A stretch of 64,000 bases of DNA from Lachnospiraceae bacterium (GTDB taxonomy: Bacteria; Bacillota; Clostridia; Lachnospirales; Lachnospiraceae): assembly GCA_910574865.1 (NCBI GenBank), contig CAJTDN010000007.1, positions 248,001-312,000 of the forward strand. The letters are read 5' to 3'. Below are positions 9,474 to 17,825 of the stretch, in pieces; position 1 is the first letter of the stretch, and every line of letters begins with the position of its first letter. The notes under the pieces are model-generated. The model was not told where the DNA came from. It ran no database searches and worked only from the letters and a program-made list of their open reading frames with translations. The translations under genes were made by a program, and so were the position numbers.

Positions 9474-10121
9474 TCATCCCATGAAATCTCCCAGCTCCGT
9501 CATCACGGCCTGCACCTTCCTGTCATGCGGGCTTGTCGGAAGCGTTTTTTCGCATTGCACGGAATAGGCGATTCCCATCGTATAAAACCCGGGATTTTGC
9601 TCTAAATATCTGTCATAAAAGCCCTTTCCATATCCAAGACGGTTCCCGGCTTTGTCAAACGCAAGCCCCGGAAGCAAGGCGAGAACGCTTTCACCTTGTT
9701 TTACTTCCAGCAGGATTTTACCTTGCATGGGTTCTAAAATGCCGGCATATCCGGGTGAAAGCTCCGAAAAACTTTGTATTTCATAAAAATCCATCTCATG
9801 GTTCACCAAAATCGGATTTAAAGAGATTTCCCTTGCCCCCGCTTCCTTTGGAACTTCCCTTGAAATCTCTTGATCCGCACGAACCCTGGGAACGGCCACC
9901 CGTTTCCCGGCCTGCCACGCGATTTCCATAAGGCGGGACAAATCCACCTCCCCCCTGCACGCGACATAACACAACAAAATCCCGCAAGTGACGAAGAACG
10001 GATGACGCGCCACGCGGGAAACGATTTCCCCGTCATGACGCCGCCTTAAGTCCGCCGGCAAATCATTTCTTAATTGTGCCTTGACGCGCCTAATTTCCCG
10101 TTTTGGATCCATATTTTTCAC
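9474..10121 (-). CDS. 5-formyltetrahydrofolate cyclo-ligase
   Basis: ATP-dependent conversion of 5-formyl-THF to 5,10-methenyl-THF, returning the storage form of folate to the one-carbon pool that the FolD and Fhs enzymes of this window also serve. The 215 residues carry PGLAFDKAGNRLGYGKGFYDRYL-type signature sequence at 151-173 and LPTSPHD near the C-terminus, both diagnostic. The first codon is GTG at 10121; an ATG three codons later (10112) is equally possible because neither has a strong Shine-Dalgarno sequence. The gene overlaps the 3' end of the upstream YnzC-type gene, indicating one operon. Confidence 0.93.
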   Translation of the reverse strand: MKNMDPKREIRRVKAQLRNDLPADLRRRHDGEIVSRVARHPFFVTCGILLCYVACRGEVDLSRLMEIAWQAGKRVAVPRVRADQEISREVPKEAGAREISLNPILVNHEMDFYEIQSFSELSPGYAGILEPMQGKILLEVKQGESVLALLPGLAFDKAGNRLGYGKGFYDRYLEQNPGFYTMGIAYSVQCEKTLPTSPHDRKVQAVMTELGDFMG

Positions 10122-10311
10122 CCAGGTTCACCACGCTCCCATCACGCTCCTTCACGTCGATGGAATCAAGCTGGCTTTTCAAATTGCCGCGAATAGCGGC
10201 CAAATACTCCGCGCGAAGCAGCTTTTGCTCCTTTGCCTCCTCCTCGCCAAGGCCTTCCGCCTTCGATTTGCGGTATAATTCATTAATCCTTTTAATCTTT
10301 TGCTCATCCAT
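10090..10311 (-). CDS. DUF896 (YnzC-type) small protein
   Basis: A 73-residue basic and acidic helical protein beginning MDEQKIKRINELYRKSK, with EEEAKEQKLLRAEYLAAIR in the middle: the two-helix pattern of DUF896, of which B. subtilis YnzC is an SOS-regulated member. Its molecular role is unknown. The ATG at 10311 is preferred because AAAGGAG lies ten bases before it, whereas the ATG at 10320 is only one base from that sequence. No LexA box is apparent. Its 3' end overlaps the folate cyclo-ligase gene. Confidence 0.88.
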   Translation of the reverse strand: MDEQKIKRINELYRKSKAEGLGEEEAKEQKLLRAEYLAAIRGNLKSQLDSIDVKERDGSVVNLGEKYGSKTGN

Positions 10312-10341
10312 GGAACGCATGCTCCTTTCCGGACACTTTCG

Positions 10342-10725
10342 TCAACTGGAGTAATTTTCCAGAAATCCATATAGTTCCTTGACATCCTGTATATATTTTC
10401 CTTCCAGGATTTCTCCTTGCACTTCTTCCGGAAGAGTCGTCAACTCAATATCCGTCACCTCGTATATCGTATGCTTGTCCGCATAATAAACGACCACGTA
10501 CCCGTGCAAATGTGCCAGATAATATCCATCCCCCGGCGTCGGCGCCTCTGCCGGGGCTTCCTGGGCCTCCCCCTGCGTAATCACGCTTTTCGGAGGCTGT
10601 ACGACCTCGGCCGTGTTCTCTTGTTGTTTCAACGCACGTTGATAACTGAACTGATAACCAAACCCAAGCAATGTCGCGCTCACTAACAAGACCGCGGCAA
10701 ATGCAATACCATGTTTTCCTTTCAT
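10342..10725 (-). CDS. Membrane-anchored or secreted protein with BofC-like C-terminus
   Basis: 127 residues: a positively charged start MKGKHG, a hydrophobic signal/anchor at about 6-24, a variable Pro/Ala/Glu linker, then a conserved block of about 65 residues (GYYLAHLHGYVVVYYADK to ELYGFLENYSS). This block resembles the C-terminal domain of BofC, the forespore-secreted regulator of pro-SigmaK processing, and similar single-pass proteins common in Lachnospiraceae. I start at the ATG at 10725, with AGAGG about nine bases upstream and the hydrophobic segment directly after. The BofC relation is a motif impression only. It lies immediately downstream of a SpoVB-like flippase gene. Confidence 0.6.
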   Translation of the reverse strand: MKGKHGIAFAAVLLVSATLLGFGYQFSYQRALKQQENTAEVVQPPKSVITQGEAQEAPAEAPTPGDGYYLAHLHGYVVVYYADKHTIYEVTDIELTTLPEEVQGEILEGKYIQDVKELYGFLENYSS

Positions 10726-10783
10726 AGGGCAAAACCTCTTTTTTCTTGATAGTATCACCCTATCCCGCTTTTTTATACAATGT

Positions 10784-12457
10784 TTACCTTTGCGGCAACA
10801 AATGCAGCCTGTCACAAAGGATATAAATCCGCCTGCCCTGCGGCAAGGCCATGATGTCCTCCACAGAAAGCGCACCCAATTTCAAAATTGCGACCGCATA
10901 AACGATGACCGCCGCCACGATGGCGATTCCGGTCGCCGCGAACCGGCCGCCGACCGCCACGTCCATGACCTGGTAGACGAGGTATGTCACCGCACCCATG
11001 ATGGCAGAAGCAATCAAGGGCTTTAAAAACGTCCTGTTCCATTCCTGGCGATAACGGCACGCCTTGCGGATTGAACGCACGTCAAGGACGCACATACATA
11101 TGGAGAAAATGATGTTGCTCACGACCAGGGCATAAATATTCAGCTTGAACACCACCATCATCAGGACCAGGGAAATCAGGTGGATGACAAGCGAAATGGC
11201 GGCGTTCTTGGCCGGCGCGGTCATCTTGTTGATTCCCTGCAGCATGGAATTCATGACGGTAGACCACCCATAAAATACCACCGTAACCGCCCCGATGGTC
11301 AAAAGGCGGGCCGGAATCTCGCCATCATCGTTAAACAAGAAAACCATCAGTGGAGAGGCCAGTACCACGAGTCCCACGGTACAAGGAAGTGCGACCAACA
11401 TCGTAAGACGGGTGCTTTGCGCGATCTTGTCATGAATCTGCGCCCGGTTGCGTTCCGTATAAGCCGCCGTCAAGCTGGGAATCACGGAAGCGGCAAGGCC
11501 ATTGGCCATCGCCAGCGGAACATTGATTAACGTGTTGTATTTCCCAGTAAAAATTCCCAATAGAGCCATGTACTCCTTTTCCGGATAGCCCTGCATGGCC
11601 ATGATCTTGTTAAAAAGGGTCATGTCCAAAATCTGGTTGATATTATAAATCGCCGTGCTGAAAATGACTGGCAATGTCGTCAACACCAAAATCTTCAAAA
11701 GCCGCCCGTATCCTTCCTTGCGCTGCCTCCTGTCCCGTTTCATGTGCCTGCGAATCGTCGTACGATATGTATACATCGTAAACAACAAAAACAGAAGCGC
11801 AAACGCGGAACCCAGCACGGTACCCAAGGTGGCCCCGGCCGCCCCGTAAGCCGGTTTTAATAATTCCTCCTTCGCCTCCTCTGCCGCCCGCGCCCCGATG
11901 TTAATCATCACGCTGGCTCCGGCCAGGCCGACAATCGCGTTTGTAATTTGTTCGATAATCTGGGAAATGGCCGTCGGAATCATCGTCCCCAGCCCCTGGA
12001 AATACCCCCGCAACACGCCCAGCACCGCCACCGTGAAGAGTCCCACCGCCAACACGCGCAACGCGTACGCGCTGAACGGCGACTCCATCATGCTGGTGGA
12101 AATAAAGTCCGCGCCCAAGAAAATCAGCACGGCGGCAAGGATTCCTATCACGATGGCAAATACCACGGAACAGACGAACACGCGGAACGCGTTCTTTTTC
12201 TGTCCCGACGCCATCCGCGCGGACACCAGCTTTGAGACGGCAATCGGCAGGCTGAAAGAAGAAAGCATCAACGTCATCGCGTACACCTCATAAGCGTACC
12301 CATAATAGCCGTTCCCCTCGTCCCCCAGTATGTTCGTCAAAGGAATCCGATAAAGGACGCCTATGATTTTGACCACCACCGCGGCGATTGCCAGAATCGC
12401 GCCTTGAAGGAGAAAATCATCCTTTTTTGTTTTTTTAGAGTTCTGTGAACCAGCCAT
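10784..12457 (-). CDS. SpoVB-like MATE/MOP-superfamily lipid flippase
   Basis: A 557-residue polytopic membrane protein with about 14 hydrophobic segments and the N-terminal pattern LQGAILAIAAVVVKIIGVLYRIPL followed by ILGDEGNGYYGYAYEVY, typical of the SpoVB/MurJ branch of polysaccharide and lipid II exporters. SpoVB is needed for spore cortex synthesis in Bacillus; paralogues act in vegetative wall assembly, so the exact substrate here is open. The start is the ATG at 12457 with GGAGG twelve bases upstream, a rather long spacing. Upstream lies an array of palindromes (12482-12598) that could regulate it. Confidence 0.88.
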   Translation of the reverse strand: MAGSQNSKKTKKDDFLLQGAILAIAAVVVKIIGVLYRIPLTNILGDEGNGYYGYAYEVYAMTLMLSSFSLPIAVSKLVSARMASGQKKNAFRVFVCSVVFAIVIGILAAVLIFLGADFISTSMMESPFSAYALRVLAVGLFTVAVLGVLRGYFQGLGTMIPTAISQIIEQITNAIVGLAGASVMINIGARAAEEAKEELLKPAYGAAGATLGTVLGSAFALLFLLFTMYTYRTTIRRHMKRDRRQRKEGYGRLLKILVLTTLPVIFSTAIYNINQILDMTLFNKIMAMQGYPEKEYMALLGIFTGKYNTLINVPLAMANGLAASVIPSLTAAYTERNRAQIHDKIAQSTRLTMLVALPCTVGLVVLASPLMVFLFNDDGEIPARLLTIGAVTVVFYGWSTVMNSMLQGINKMTAPAKNAAISLVIHLISLVLMMVVFKLNIYALVVSNIIFSICMCVLDVRSIRKACRYRQEWNRTFLKPLIASAIMGAVTYLVYQVMDVAVGGRFAATGIAIVAAVIVYAVAILKLGALSVEDIMALPQGRRIYILCDRLHLLPQR

Positions 12458-12481
12458 AAATAAAACTATCCTCCGTAAATC

Positions 12482-12598
12482 GATACAATCCAAACAAGTT
12501 GAATCGTATCGGCATATGCCATTAAAATCGCTTCACGATGAGGCATATGCCTTGTCCCATCATGTTTTCGCACGGTCTGCGCATTTACTGCGCAGACC
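12482..12598. repeat. Cluster of palindromes between ybeY and the SpoVB-like gene
   Basis: Four dyads lie within 117 bp: GATACAATCCAA/TTGAATCGTATC (12482-12510, ten of twelve positions paired, 5-base centre), GGCATATGCC (12511-12520), AGGCATATGCCT (12541-12552) and a perfect ten-base stem GGTCTGCGCA-tttac-TGCGCAGACC (12574-12598). The last is just after the ybeY stop and could stabilise or end that transcript, though it lacks a T-run. The repeated GGCATATGCC pair looks like a two-site operator. No hexamer promoter is convincing. Confidence 0.5.
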
Positions 12599-12607
12599 TG
12601 ACGAAAC

Positions 12608-13102
12608 TTAACGCGAAATTTTTAACATGTCCATGATTTCACGTTGCTTCTGTTCCATTTCTTCGCGTTGTGACTCCTCCATGTGGTCGTACCCAAACAA
12701 ATGCAGCATGCTGTGTGCAATCAGGAAGGCAAACTCGCGCCGCACGCCATGCCCATATTCCTCGGCCTGCGCAAGCACCTTGGGCTTACAAATCACGATA
12801 TCCCCCAGCATCAGTTCGCCGGAATCCGGATCAAATGCCTCCGGCTGGCACTCAAACGGCGAAAAATCCCCCGGCGTCCTATACTCCAACAATGGAAACG
12901 AAAGCACGTCCGTCGGCTTGTCCATCTCGCGGAACGTCTTGTTCAATTCCCGTATCTCGTCTTCTTCCGTCAAAAGCAAGTTGACCTCCGCCTCGTACGG
13001 GCAATTTGCATACTCCAAGGCGGCATCCATGACCGACGCCGCGATTTTTTCGGCATCCAGGCCAAGCGCCGTGCCGCCTTCTTCTTCCATGTACAGGCTC
13101 AT
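12608..13102 (-). CDS. ybeY: Endoribonuclease YbeY (rRNA maturation factor)
   Basis: Zinc-dependent single-strand endoribonuclease involved in 16S rRNA 3'-end maturation and ribosome quality control. In 164 residues the metal-binding HxxxHxxxxxH is H130, H134 and H140 (HSMLHLFGYDH), and DVLSFPL (65-71) with LGDIVIC (99-105) are further family marks. An insertion between these blocks (PFECQPEAFDPD) is typical of Clostridia. The ATG overlaps the phoH stop by four bases, the common phoH-ybeY arrangement. Confidence 0.96.
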   Translation of the reverse strand: MSLYMEEEGGTALGLDAEKIAASVMDAALEYANCPYEAEVNLLLTEEDEIRELNKTFREMDKPTDVLSFPLLEYRTPGDFSPFECQPEAFDPDSGELMLGDIVICKPKVLAQAEEYGHGVRREFAFLIAHSMLHLFGYDHMEESQREEMEQKQREIMDMLKISR

Positions 13103-14097
13103 GACTTTTTCTTCCGCGTGGCGCCTTTTGACGCGCGGTTTCCTTTCTTTTCATATTCCTCGTACGCCTTGACGATTTTCTGTACCAGGGGATGCCGCAC
13201 CACGTCCCGGTTCGTCAACGTGCAAATGTGAATATCCTCGATGCCTTTCACGACCTTCACGGCCACGTCGAGCCCGGACGTGGTTCCCGCGGCCAGATCC
13301 TTTTGCGTGGCGTCACCAGTGACCACCACCTTGGAGCCGAACCCGATGCGGGTAAGGAACATCTTCATCTGCGCCGGGGTCGTGTTTTGCGCCTCGTCCA
13401 GGATGATGAAGGCATTGTCAAGGGTGCGCCCCCTCATGTAGGCGAGCGGGGCAACCTCGATCAAGCCCCGTTCCGTGTTCTTGGCAAAAGACTCCGCCCC
13501 CATGATCTGGTACAACGCGTCGTATAACGGGCGCAGGTACGGATCGATCTTGCTCTGCAGGTCACCGGGCAAAAACCCCAGCTTCTCCCCCGCCTCGATG
13601 GCCGGGCGGGTGAGGATAATCCTCGCCACCTCGTTCTTCTTGAATGCGGTGACCGCCATCGCGATGGCAAGGTAGGTCTTGCCGGTTCCGGCAGGCCCCA
13701 GCCCGAACGTGACCATCCCGCCCCGGATGGCGTCCACGTATTCCTTTTGCCCCAGCGTCTTGGGCCGCACGGGCTTTCCCTGCAGCGTGTAACAAATGAG
13801 GTCCTTGTCAATCTCGACCAGTTCGTCCTCCTGGTTTTCGTATACGAGGGAAATCGCGTAATCCACGTTCTGTTCCGTGATCACGTTTCCACGCCGGGAC
13901 AACTCGACCAGCTGTGTGAGCACCCGCTTCGCCCTCTCGGCCTGTGCCTGCTCTCCCAACAGCTTCACCGCCCCGTCCCGGACAATGAGCGTGATTTGGA
14001 AGCTACGCTCGATTTTCCTGGCAAAAACATCAAACTGCCCGAATACATTTTTTTCATGCTCCGCTGGAATGTCAATGATTATTTCCGATAGACTCAT
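13099..14097 (-). CDS. PhoH-like ATPase (PhoH/YbeZ family)
   Basis: A 332-residue ATPase with Walker A GPAGTGKT at 134-141, Walker B IILDEAQN and the sensor-like VTGDATQKDL. PhoH-like proteins are predicted RNA helicase-type ATPases that work with YbeY in RNA processing. I start at the ATG at 14097, with AAAGGAA eight bases upstream. The first 26 bases of the gene overlap the end of yqfD. The order yqfC-yqfD-phoH-ybeY matches the Bacillus arrangement. No changes in key residues are seen. Confidence 0.93.
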   Translation of the reverse strand: MSLSEIIIDIPAEHEKNVFGQFDVFARKIERSFQITLIVRDGAVKLLGEQAQAERAKRVLTQLVELSRRGNVITEQNVDYAISLVYENQEDELVEIDKDLICYTLQGKPVRPKTLGQKEYVDAIRGGMVTFGLGPAGTGKTYLAIAMAVTAFKKNEVARIILTRPAIEAGEKLGFLPGDLQSKIDPYLRPLYDALYQIMGAESFAKNTERGLIEVAPLAYMRGRTLDNAFIILDEAQNTTPAQMKMFLTRIGFGSKVVVTGDATQKDLAAGTTSGLDVAVKVVKGIEDIHICTLTNRDVVRHPLVQKIVKAYEEYEKKGNRASKGATRKKKS

Positions 14098-15346
14098 CCT
14101 CTTCGTTCCTTTCCGCCATCTCGATGATTTCCGTATCCGCCGCTTCCGCAATGGACTGGTTCACATATAACGTCCCTTGTGCCGAAGCCGTGTCGTCGTT
14201 AAGATATATTCTAACACTATTATCCCTTATTTGAATACCTTTTTCTTGTAATTTTTCGCAAAAATTTTGGAAATTTTTCGTTAATTTCTCTTGTAATGTA
14301 CTCTCCGCATATTTTTTTCGCTCCGTCTGATACGATTTTACGTGAATTTTCCCATAATTTATGGGAAGGTAAAAATTTTCCCCCAATTTGAAAGTATACT
14401 CTTCCGTACCGACCTCATATTTTTCAAAAGGATGCGCCCGGCTCCCTATGGAGACACGAACGTCCCCGATCGTGACATAAAGTTGTACGCGCTGCTCCTT
14501 TTGCTGGTAAACCTTTTCCTCATAAGTCCTGGAAATCGTGTCCTCGTAGGGAAACTGCGTGTCGGCATAAACGTCCGCGTCCGCCTGGCAGTACTGGTAT
14601 CCAACCACTTCCTTCGCGTCATTTAGTACCTCGATGCGCCCGCTGACCAAAACGTCGCCCTTTTTCACCTCGTCCCCGGCATGTACCAAGGGAACGCCGT
14701 TTCGGGTAACGATTTCGGTTATCGTCCCGTCCGTCGTGGCAACCAGGTCCTTGGGAGGGGCGTTTTCCATGTTCGCCGCCTCGCTCGCGCCATCCTCGTC
14801 CGTAAACGTGTCCTCGTTTTCCTTGACGTGGATGAACAGCCGGCTTCCCTCTATGGACACGGACACCCATACGATGTCATCATACTCCTCGCGGATTTCC
14901 TTCACGATTCGCGGACAGTCCACCCTGCCTTTCGGCATCGCGGGCGCGACGTCAATCCGTTCCAAAAATTCCATGAGAACCTGGTCGGTATAAGTCTCGT
15001 TCCCTTCGAAATGAATGTCCCAAATAAAGGAGGAATACGTGTAAAGGAGGCTTATGCACAATAGAAATCCGGGAACAAATAATTTCCGCTTTCTGTTCTG
15101 AAATACAAAAAACGGAAATCCATGGCGTTTTACAAGCGTGACTTTGACGTGCGTCTTGCGAATCAGGGGGCGCAGCTTCCGAAAGCCGTCGACCGTGACA
15201 TACATCTCATATGCCGCGTCGCAAGGCGAGAGTCCCCAGATGAATATTTTATGGTGGCTGCACAAATTTAAAAAGCGTTCCGTTGATTCGCCTTCCACGC
15301 GGATTTTTACATATCCCCTCATGTATCGGATAATAGATTCTATCAA
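14072..15346 (-). CDS. yqfD: Sporulation protein YqfD
   Basis: A 424-residue protein beginning MIESIIRYMRGYVKIRVEG and continuing ERFLNLCSHH, the hallmark YqfD N-terminus. One membrane segment at about 89-109 is followed by a long extracytoplasmic or forespore-facing region. YqfD is a SigmaE-controlled mother-cell protein required for efficient sporulation in Bacillus; its biochemistry is unknown. The start is a TTG at 15346 with GAGGGAA about five bases before it; the alignment to the family start supports it. A 26-base overlap couples it to phoH. I see no clear SigmaE promoter before yqfC. Confidence 0.9.
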   Translation of the reverse strand: MIESIIRYMRGYVKIRVEGESTERFLNLCSHHKIFIWGLSPCDAAYEMYVTVDGFRKLRPLIRKTHVKVTLVKRHGFPFFVFQNRKRKLFVPGFLLCISLLYTYSSFIWDIHFEGNETYTDQVLMEFLERIDVAPAMPKGRVDCPRIVKEIREEYDDIVWVSVSIEGSRLFIHVKENEDTFTDEDGASEAANMENAPPKDLVATTDGTITEIVTRNGVPLVHAGDEVKKGDVLVSGRIEVLNDAKEVVGYQYCQADADVYADTQFPYEDTISRTYEEKVYQQKEQRVQLYVTIGDVRVSIGSRAHPFEKYEVGTEEYTFKLGENFYLPINYGKIHVKSYQTERKKYAESTLQEKLTKNFQNFCEKLQEKGIQIRDNSVRIYLNDDTASAQGTLYVNQSIAEAADTEIIEMAERNEEDESIGNNH

Positions 15347-15437
15347 AGCGATTCCCTCGATTCAATCCACATTTGATTTTCCTTTTATCAAATCTTCCCA
15401 TGTTTCATTTCACCATACATGTTTTTCATCCGTTTCC

Positions 15438-15734
15438 CTACGAGCAAAATTCAATGGAGCAGATGCATCCCGTAATTTTCATCTCGTCATTCGTGTAGTA
15501 TTCCACCTGCAGGCGTTTTCCACAGAGCCGAATCTGTTTTCCCTTTGTCTGCACGCGGATGAGCGAATCCGTATATTCGATAATACCGCGATAGTTTTCA
15601 ATATGCACCTCGTTACTGCCAAGCACCGTCACCACAGACGCCCCCATGACGACGTCCTTTGGCAGGCATGCCGCGTCGGCAATCCTCTCGCCGATGCGCA
15701 TGGTCTTATATTCTTTTTTCATGAAAAATGCCAC
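15438..15734 (-). CDS. yqfC: Sporulation protein YqfC (YabP/YqfC family)
   Basis: A 98-residue protein with ADAACLPKDVVMGASVVTVLG, then EVHIENYRGIIEYTDSLIRV and a final GKRLQVEYYTNDEMKITG: the small beta-rich YabP/YqfC fold linked to spore coat and cortex assembly. Its place directly before yqfD confirms the call. The first ATG (15734) and two later ones (15722, 15701) are possible; none has a strong ribosome-binding site, so the N-terminus is uncertain by up to 11 residues. The 79-bp gap to rlmH may hold its promoter. Confidence 0.88.
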   Translation of the reverse strand: MAFFMKKEYKTMRIGERIADAACLPKDVVMGASVVTVLGSNEVHIENYRGIIEYTDSLIRVQTKGKQIRLCGKRLQVEYYTNDEMKITGCICSIEFCS

Positions 15735-15813
15735 ACATGGGTTTTGTAAATAGTCTATGCAGATGGTTTTTGTCCTATTCGGTTCCCTTCCTTAATTCAC
15801 GTCGCCGGGTATT

Positions 15814-16293
15814 TCACTTATGATATGGGGCACCCGCGATAATGCGGAATCCACGATAAATCTGTTCCAACAAAATCACGCGCATCAACTGGTGGGGAAA
15901 CGTCATCCTGGAAAAACTTAATGAAAAATTCGAACGGTTCCCCACTTCCTTTGCAAGCCCGAGGGAGCCGCCTATGACGAACGTGACGTGGCTGTTCCCC
16001 GAGACGGCAAGTTGTTCCATCTTCGCGGCAAACTCTTCCGAGGACAGCGATTTTCCACCAATTTCCAACGTGATGAGAAACGCGTCGTCCCTGACGTGCT
16101 TCAATATCCGTTCCGCCTCCGCGGAAAGAATGGCCTCCGTCACCGCGTCCGACCGCTGCTCGGGAGTCTTTTCATCCGCCACCTCCACGATTTCCAGTTT
16201 GCAATAGGCCGAAAGCCGCTTGGCATATTCCGCCACCGCGTCCCTTAAATACTTTTCCTTGATTTTCCCAACCGTGAGCAACGTGATTTTCAT
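15814..16293 (-). CDS. rlmH: 23S rRNA (pseudouridine1915-N3)-methyltransferase RlmH
   Basis: A SPOUT methyltransferase modifying helix 69 of 23S rRNA in the assembled 70S ribosome. The 159 residues start [16 protein letters not shown] and contain [13 protein letters not shown] and [14 protein letters not shown], the knotted SAM-binding loop, ending in the conserved YHK. Length is exactly that of the family. AAGGAG precedes the start by eight bases. It follows the nfnB terminator and probably has its own promoter, though only weak boxes are visible. Confidence 0.96.
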   Translation of the reverse strand: MKITLLTVGKIKEKYLRDAVAEYAKRLSAYCKLEIVEVADEKTPEQRSDAVTEAILSAEAERILKHVRDDAFLITLEIGGKSLSSEEFAAKMEQLAVSGNSHVTFVIGGSLGLAKEVGNRSNFSLSFSRMTFPHQLMRVILLEQIYRGFRIIAGAPYHK

Positions 16294-16371
16294 GGCGTTT
16301 TCTCCTTGTTTTAAAAATACACTTTAGTTTTAATTAAGCCGCAACCATTCACGGACATTCCCCACATGCGT

Positions 16372-16417
16372 AAAAACATACCGGAGAAGACGCATGCTTT
16401 TCGCCTTTTCCGGTATG
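16372..16417 (-). terminator. Rho-independent terminator of nfnA-nfnB
   Basis: Reading the minus strand, CATACCGGA pairs with TCCGGTATG around a long loop and is followed by TTTTT (positions 16377-16385, 16409-16417 and the T-run at 16372-16376). It begins about 20 bases after the nfnB stop. Confidence 0.75.
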
Positions 16418-16436
16418 ATCCGTGTCTCGTGCCAGC

Positions 16437-17825
16437 TTATTTATTTCTCAAATACTCGTCAATTCCGCTGGCGCCCGCCTTGCCGGCACCCATCGCCAAA
16501 ATTACGGTGGCCGCGCCGGTTACCGCGTCGCCGCCGGCATAAACGCCCTCCTTGGAGGTTTTGCCTGACGCCTCGTCGGCCACGATACATTTCCAACGGT
16601 TGGTGTCGAGTCCCTTCGTCGTGGAGGAAATCAACGGGTTCGGCGAGGTTCCCAGGGACATGATGACGGTGTCCACCTCAATTTCGTACTCGGAACCGGC
16701 AATCTCCACCGGGCGCCTCCTGCCTGACGCGTCCGGCTCGCCAAGCTCCATCTTAACGACCTTCATGCCCTTGACGTTGCCGTTCTCATCCACCAGGATT
16801 TCTTTCGGATTGGTCAAAATGTCAAAAATAACTCCCTCTTCCTTCGCGTGGTGCACTTCTTCCACACGCGCCGGCAGCTCGGCCTCGCTTCTCCTATACA
16901 CGATATGCACCTCGGCTCCCAGGCGAAGCGCTGTCCTGGCCGCGTCCATTGCCACGTTTCCGCCGCCCACGACGGCCACCTTCTTGCCAGCCGCAATCGG
17001 GGTGTCGTAGGAATCGTCAAACGCTTTCATCAGGTTGCTGCGTGTCAGGTACTCGTTCGCGGAGAACACGCCATTCGCGTTTTCTCCCGGAATGCCCATG
17101 AACATCGGAAGTCCTGCGCCGGAACCGATAAACACGGCCTCGAAGCCTTCTTCCTCAATCAGCTGGTCAATCGTGGTGGATTTGCCGATGACGACGTTCG
17201 TCTCGAACTTCACGCCCAGCTCCTTCACTTTCTCTATTTCCTTTGCCACGACTTTCTGCTTCGGCAAACGGAATTCCGGAATGCCATATACAAGCACGCC
17301 TCCCAGCTCGTGCAACGCCTCGAAGACGGTCACCTCGTATCCCATCTTCGCCAGGTCGCCCGCGCAGGTAAGTCCGGAAGGACCAGAACCAATGACCGCC
17401 ACCTTGTGCCCGTTGGTTTCCTTCGCTCCTTCAGGCTTGATGTCATGCTCCAACGCATAATCCGCCACGAACCGCTCCAGCTTGCCAATGGATACCGGCT
17501 CGCCCTTGATGCCGCGGATACATTTTCCCTCGCACTGTGACTCCTGCGGACATACGCGGCCGCAGATAGCCGGAAGCGCGGAAGACTTTCCAATCACCTT
17601 GTATGCTTCTTCGACGTTGCCTTCCTTTACTTCCTTTATAAATCCAGGAATGTCAATCGCCACCGGACAGCCTTCGACACATTTGGCGTTCTTGCAGCCA
17701 AGGCACCTGTTCGCCTCTTCCATGGCCTCTTCCTGATTGTAACCCAGACACACTTCTTCAAAATTGGTCGCCCTGACCTTTGCCTCCTGCTCCCTGACAG
17801 GTACTTTGTTCAATACGTTCGCCAT
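16437..17825 (-). CDS. nfnB: NfnB-type large subunit of NADH-dependent ferredoxin:NADP oxidoreductase (GltA-like)
   Basis: A 462-residue glutamate-synthase-small-subunit-like flavoprotein. Two four-cysteine sets bind [4Fe-4S] clusters: C41, C44, C49, C53 and C88, C92, C98, C102. An FAD site VAVIGSGPSG is near 142-151 and an NADPH site VAVVGGGNVAMDAA near 285. On its own the protein would be called glutamate synthase small chain, but the directly adjacent PyrK-like gene (start and stop share position 17825) identifies the electron-bifurcating NfnAB pair. The complex interconverts NADH plus reduced ferredoxin with NADPH in anaerobes. No glutamate synthase large subunit is nearby. Confidence 0.88.
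   Translation of the reverse strand: MANVLNKVPVREQEAKVRATNFEEVCLGYNQEEAMEEANRCLGCKNAKCVEGCPVAIDIPGFIKEVKEGNVEEAYKVIGKSSALPAICGRVCPQESQCEGKCIRGIKGEPVSIGKLERFVADYALEHDIKPEGAKETNGHKVAVIGSGPSGLTCAGDLAKMGYEVTVFEALHELGGVLVYGIPEFRLPKQKVVAKEIEKVKELGVKFETNVVIGKSTTIDQLIEEEGFEAVFIGSGAGLPMFMGIPGENANGVFSANEYLTRSNLMKAFDDSYDTPIAAGKKVAVVGGGNVAMDAARTALRLGAEVHIVYRRSEAELPARVEEVHHAKEEGVIFDILTNPKEILVDENGNVKGMKVVKMELGEPDASGRRRPVEIAGSEYEIEVDTVIMSLGTSPNPLISSTTKGLDTNRWKCIVADEASGKTSKEGVYAGGDAVTGAATVILAMGAGKAGASGIDEYLRNK

Noticed and set aside
15735-15813. SigmaE promoter before yqfC
   Set aside because: CATAGACT resembles the -10 box, but nothing at the right distance resembles the -35 box.
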